Part shown: piece after piece, positions 13,517 to 14,759 of the stretch
How positions within the stretch are numbered: the stretch's first letter is position 1
How the letters are laid out: the number at the start of each line of letters is the position of its first letter
NCBI GenBank assembly: GCA_002491115.1
Contig: DKVI01000092.1
Span: 1 to 14,759 of the forward strand
Reading direction: 5' to 3'
From: Lachnospiraceae bacterium UBA7182
GTDB taxonomy: Bacteria > Bacillota > Clostridia > Lachnospirales > Lachnospiraceae
Length of the DNA: 14,759 nt
Program-made: the position numbers and the translations under genes
The notes under the pieces: generated by a model
Told to the model about the DNA's origin: nothing
The model's database searches: none
What the model saw: only the letters and a program-made list of their open reading frames with translations

Positions 13517-14713
13517 ATGGGAAAATATAACCGGATCTTTGTGATCGTGATGGATTCTCTCGGTGTGGGAGAGATGAAGGATTCAGAGATGTTCGGGGAT
13601 GTGGGCGTAAATACACTGAAACATATCTCGGAATCCGTGGATACCTTTGAAATTCCGCATCTGAGGCGGCTTGGGATGGCAAATCTGTGTCCTTTAAAGC
13701 AGATAGAACCGGTGGAGACTCCGCTTGCCTACTACACGAAGCTGAATGAAAAGAGCCGCAGTAAAGATACCATGACCGGGCACTGGGAGATGATGGGGCT
13801 GGAAGTGACGTCACCCTTTAAGACCTTTACGGATACAGGATTTCCGCCGGAACTGATCGAAGAACTGGAAAAGCGCACCGGCAGAAAGGTGATCGGCAAC
13901 AAGAGCGCCAGCGGAACCCAGATACTGGAAGAGCTGGCGGAAGAAGAGATTGCCACCGGCCATATGATTGTCTATACTTCGGCGGATTCCGTGCTGCAGA
14001 TCTGCGGCAACGAGGAGACTTTCGATCTGGAAGAACTGTACCGCTGCTGTGAAATTGCCCGGGAGATCACGATGAAGGACGAGTGGAAAGTGGGAAGGGT
14101 CATAGCAAGGCCCTATGTAGGAAAAAAACGGGGTGAATTTAAAAGAACCAGCAACCGCCATGATTATGCTTTAAAGCCGTTTGGGAAGACCGCCATGGAC
14201 GCGTTAAAAGAAGCAGGTCTGGATGTGATCTCCATCGGAAAAATCAAAGATATTTTTGACGGGGAAGGAATCACCCGGGCTTTGAAATCCAAAAGCTCGG
14301 TTCACGGCATGGAGCAGACGATCGAGACTGCCAAAGAAGTATTTCACGGATTGTGTTTTGTAAACCTGGTGGATTTTGACGCTCTGTGGGGTCATAGAAG
14401 AAATCCTCAGGGGTACGCCCAGGAAATTGAAAAATTCGATAAAAATCTGGGTATACTGCTGGAACTTTTAAAGGAAGACGATCTTTTGATCATTACGGCG
14501 GATCACGGCAATGATCCCACGTATAAAGGAACCGACCACACCCGGGAGAAAGTGCCGTTTCTGGCTTATTCCCCGTCCATGAAAGGATGCGGCGAACTTC
14601 CGGAAACAGATACGTTTGCCGCAGTGGGAGCGACAGTGGCGGACAATTTCGGCGTTGCCATGCCGGAGGGCACGATCGGGGTATCCCTTCTGGATCAGCT
14701 GATTCAGGTGTAG
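13517..14713 (+). CDS. deoB: Phosphopentomutase
   Basis: A 398-residue cytosolic, Mn-dependent enzyme of the alkaline phosphatase superfamily that converts ribose-1-P and deoxyribose-1-P to the 5-phosphates, linking nucleoside breakdown to the pentose phosphate pathway. All catalytic residues can be placed: Asp13 in VMDSLGVGE, the phosphorylated Thr85 in KDTMTGHWEMMG, Asp157 in YTSADSVLQI, Asp288 and His293 in VDFDALWGHRR, Asp329-His330 in ITADHGNDPTYKGTDHTRE and His341. Length is normal. An AAAGGAGGAG site lies 6-7 nt before the ATG. It follows the FGGY kinase by 24 bp. No terminator is seen before the window ends; the last 46 bp hold nothing I can assign. Confidence 0.97.
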   Translation: MGKYNRIFVIVMDSLGVGEMKDSEMFGDVGVNTLKHISESVDTFEIPHLRRLGMANLCPLKQIEPVETPLAYYTKLNEKSRSKDTMTGHWEMMGLEVTSPFKTFTDTGFPPELIEELEKRTGRKVIGNKSASGTQILEELAEEEIATGHMIVYTSADSVLQICGNEETFDLEELYRCCEIAREITMKDEWKVGRVIARPYVGKKRGEFKRTSNRHDYALKPFGKTAMDALKEAGLDVISIGKIKDIFDGEGITRALKSKSSVHGMEQTIETAKEVFHGLCFVNLVDFDALWGHRRNPQGYAQEIEKFDKNLGILLELLKEDDLLIITADHGNDPTYKGTDHTREKVPFLAYSPSMKGCGELPETDTFAAVGATVADNFGVAMPEGTIGVSLLDQLIQV

Positions 14714-14759
14714 TGGGATAAGGTCTGGAAAAATCGGTAGGGTTGTTTCACGAAGAAAA

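Noticed and set aside
1..14759. CRISPR array, tRNA or rRNA gene, complete insertion sequence
   Set aside because: No regularly spaced repeats, no tRNA or rRNA signature and no intact transposase with terminal inverted repeats were seen.

Overview
The window looks like part of a spore-forming, low-to-mid GC Clostridia chromosome, most likely Lachnospiraceae. This rests on a spmA-type spore maturation gene, a surface protein with DUF11-like repeats and a non-LPXTG membrane anchor, an Rpn-family nuclease, AGGAGG-type ribosome binding sites and purine/pentose salvage genes of Firmicute type. No 16S or other taxonomic marker is present, so the assignment is inference.

Region 1 (1-5236) is a cell-surface locus. 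On the minus strand a small membrane protein with a degenerate GGDEF domain (GGNKF) lies 24 bp upstream of an ECF sigma factor whose 3' end is cut by the window edge. Divergently on the plus strand come a type I signal peptidase, a 981-residue secreted surface protein (signal peptide, InlB-like domain, four DUF11-like repeats, MucBP-like domain, Pro/Ala/Asp-rich stalk, C-terminal membrane anchor) and a 63-residue membrane protein coupled to it. A strong terminator closes the unit. The likely logic is regulator, processing enzyme, surface adhesin and small partner.

Region 2 (5237-8480) is a mosaic accessory patch. Intact spmA is followed by an Rpn/PD-(D/E)XK nuclease gene, a 57-codon ORF resembling the C-terminal tail of a recombinase, a second 3' piece of spmA (last 100 codons, about 90% identical in DNA), a minus-strand brnT-brnA toxin-antitoxin pair, and another piece of the same recombinase-like tail. 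The 33-bp shared segment and the divergent spmA fragment indicate past insertion and recombination.

Region 3 (8450-10386) is a compact unit with its own promoter and terminator: a small protein beginning with an FVTNSSSSSF motif (broken here by one in-frame TAA), a radical SAM/SPASM enzyme with an unusual cysteine spacing, and an XRE-type helix-turn-helix regulator. It has the layout of a peptide or protein modification system and is the best candidate here for an undescribed system.

Region 4 (10387-14759) is metabolic: an NCS2 purine permease with a long leader, then a FGGY carbohydrate kinase (sedoheptulokinase-like) and phosphopentomutase DeoB. Together they would import purines and feed pentose or heptulose phosphates into central metabolism.
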